From Siphonodentalium dalli (Eukaryota; Mollusca; Scaphopoda; Gadilida; Siphonodentaliidae): 64,000 bases of DNA. Shown piece after piece: positions 63,320-64,000 of the stretch. Under the pieces are notes generated by a model, which was not told the origin of the DNA, did no database searches, and worked only from the letters and a program-made list of their open reading frames with translations. The translations under genes were made by a program, and so were the position numbers. The stretch lies in assembly GCA_032622095.1 (NCBI GenBank), contig CP136066.1, positions 95,377,319-95,441,318 on the forward strand, written 5' to 3'. Numbering within the stretch: position 1 is the stretch's first letter; each line of letters starts with the position of its first letter.

Positions 63320-64000
63320 TGACCTTATACCCCGAATAGACATTGTATGTTTTATGAATCAACATCACCTGATAACATGATCAGTGATAAGACTCTTGAT
63401 ATCTCAATTCATTGTGGGTAAGAAAATAACTGCACAACATGTATAGGCAGGTGTATTTTGTGACCTATGTATTTAAACAATATATGCAGTAATGTACTTT
63501 TACAATGTACATGAAACATCTGAAAATGAAATAAAGAAGGAAATGTACAAAGGTGGATTGCAAGATTTTTTAGTATTACCCTTGATAGTCACCATAGGCT
63601 TGCCGTCGGTTGACAGTTTTTCTTAATTTAAGATGACAGTTGGATAAAAATACATATAATAATAAAATAAAATTATTAAAGACATATTGTGGTCATTTTT
63701 TTGGATTTTTATTTGCAGAAGGTGTGAAATGTAAATTAATACTAGCTTTCAGGAAAATAAGTTCCATTCAATGATAACCTGCATCCATATGGCTGGCAGT
63801 CAGACAGATTATTCAGAAAAACTAAATCCCAAAGGACAGGCTTCCACGCCATGATTGAAAGCGATTCGTAAGAAATTACAACTAAATATTTGATTTATTG
63901 AGGATTTATATGATTCTAAGCAATAGGCTGGTAATTTAAAAACATTGTCAGTTCTATAGGTGGAGGATAGACATCAGAGGGTGGATTTCACCTGGAAATC
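63320..64000. other. Right edge of the window, no recognised gene
   Basis: ATTAAAGACATATTGTGGTC at about 63675 resembles one end of MITE family D. Nothing else was seen. Confidence 0.35.

Noticed and set aside
1-64000. tRNA or rRNA genes
   Set aside because: The only tRNA-like promoter boxes seen belong to the SINE at 14282-14571; no cloverleaf or rRNA core was recognised.

Overview
The window is nuclear DNA from an animal, most likely a marine invertebrate. A lophotrochozoan or mollusc-like genome is my best guess from the style of the repeats; the species cannot be named from sequence alone. It is AT-rich, has no long open frames, no prokaryotic operons, no CRISPR array and no rRNA or tRNA gene that I could see. 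Genes are small exons with GT-AG introns of 2 to 7 kb, and the rest is dominated by non-autonomous DNA transposons, foldback repeats and minisatellites.

Protein-coding content. Two paralogous phytanoyl-CoA dioxygenase-like (PhyH, Fe(II)/2-oxoglutarate) genes are supported by exon-level homology, splice sites and matching intron phases. Gene 1 is on the + strand (exons 1322-1406, 3469-3658, 5213-5317); its 5' exons lie left of the window. Gene 2 is on the - strand, starts with ATG at 33486, and has exons at 33352-33486, 28924-29041, 23420-23561, 18127-18221 and 10552-10636. Two of its internal exons and its last exons were not found. Together the two genes cover the HxD motif (WHQD), the distal His and the 2-oxoglutarate Arg of the family. 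A dead copy of a gene 2 exon lies at 20485-20552 in its own intron.

Mobile DNA. Several elements are defined by paired ends plus target-site duplications: a PIF/Harbinger-type element (7630-8819, TTA duplication, confirmed by two empty sites in the window); a Mutator-like palindromic family with 9-bp duplications (10890-11371 and 57189-58846); hAT-like families with 8-bp duplications (18645-19666, 57670-58803, 62372-63311) and probable hAT-like elements (2659-3428, 31623-32169); piggyBac-like TTAA elements (25711-26033, 52824-54852); a tRNA-derived SINE (14282-14571); and two LINE 3' ends (24860-25351, 55941-56500). Elements are nested in each other, which gives a relative insertion order.

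Unusual architecture. A diverged inverted duplication of about 5 kb spans 40980-45957. A degenerate 45-50 bp minisatellite at 36600-38890 reverses orientation near 37000. A 2-kb field of palindromic CTTAAG-centred repeats lies at 50815-52760 and resumes at 54895-55000 beyond a piggyBac-like insertion. About 165-bp AAGATGGC units are arrayed inside an inverted-repeat-bounded element at 59815-60944. Many shorter near-perfect hairpins are scattered throughout.
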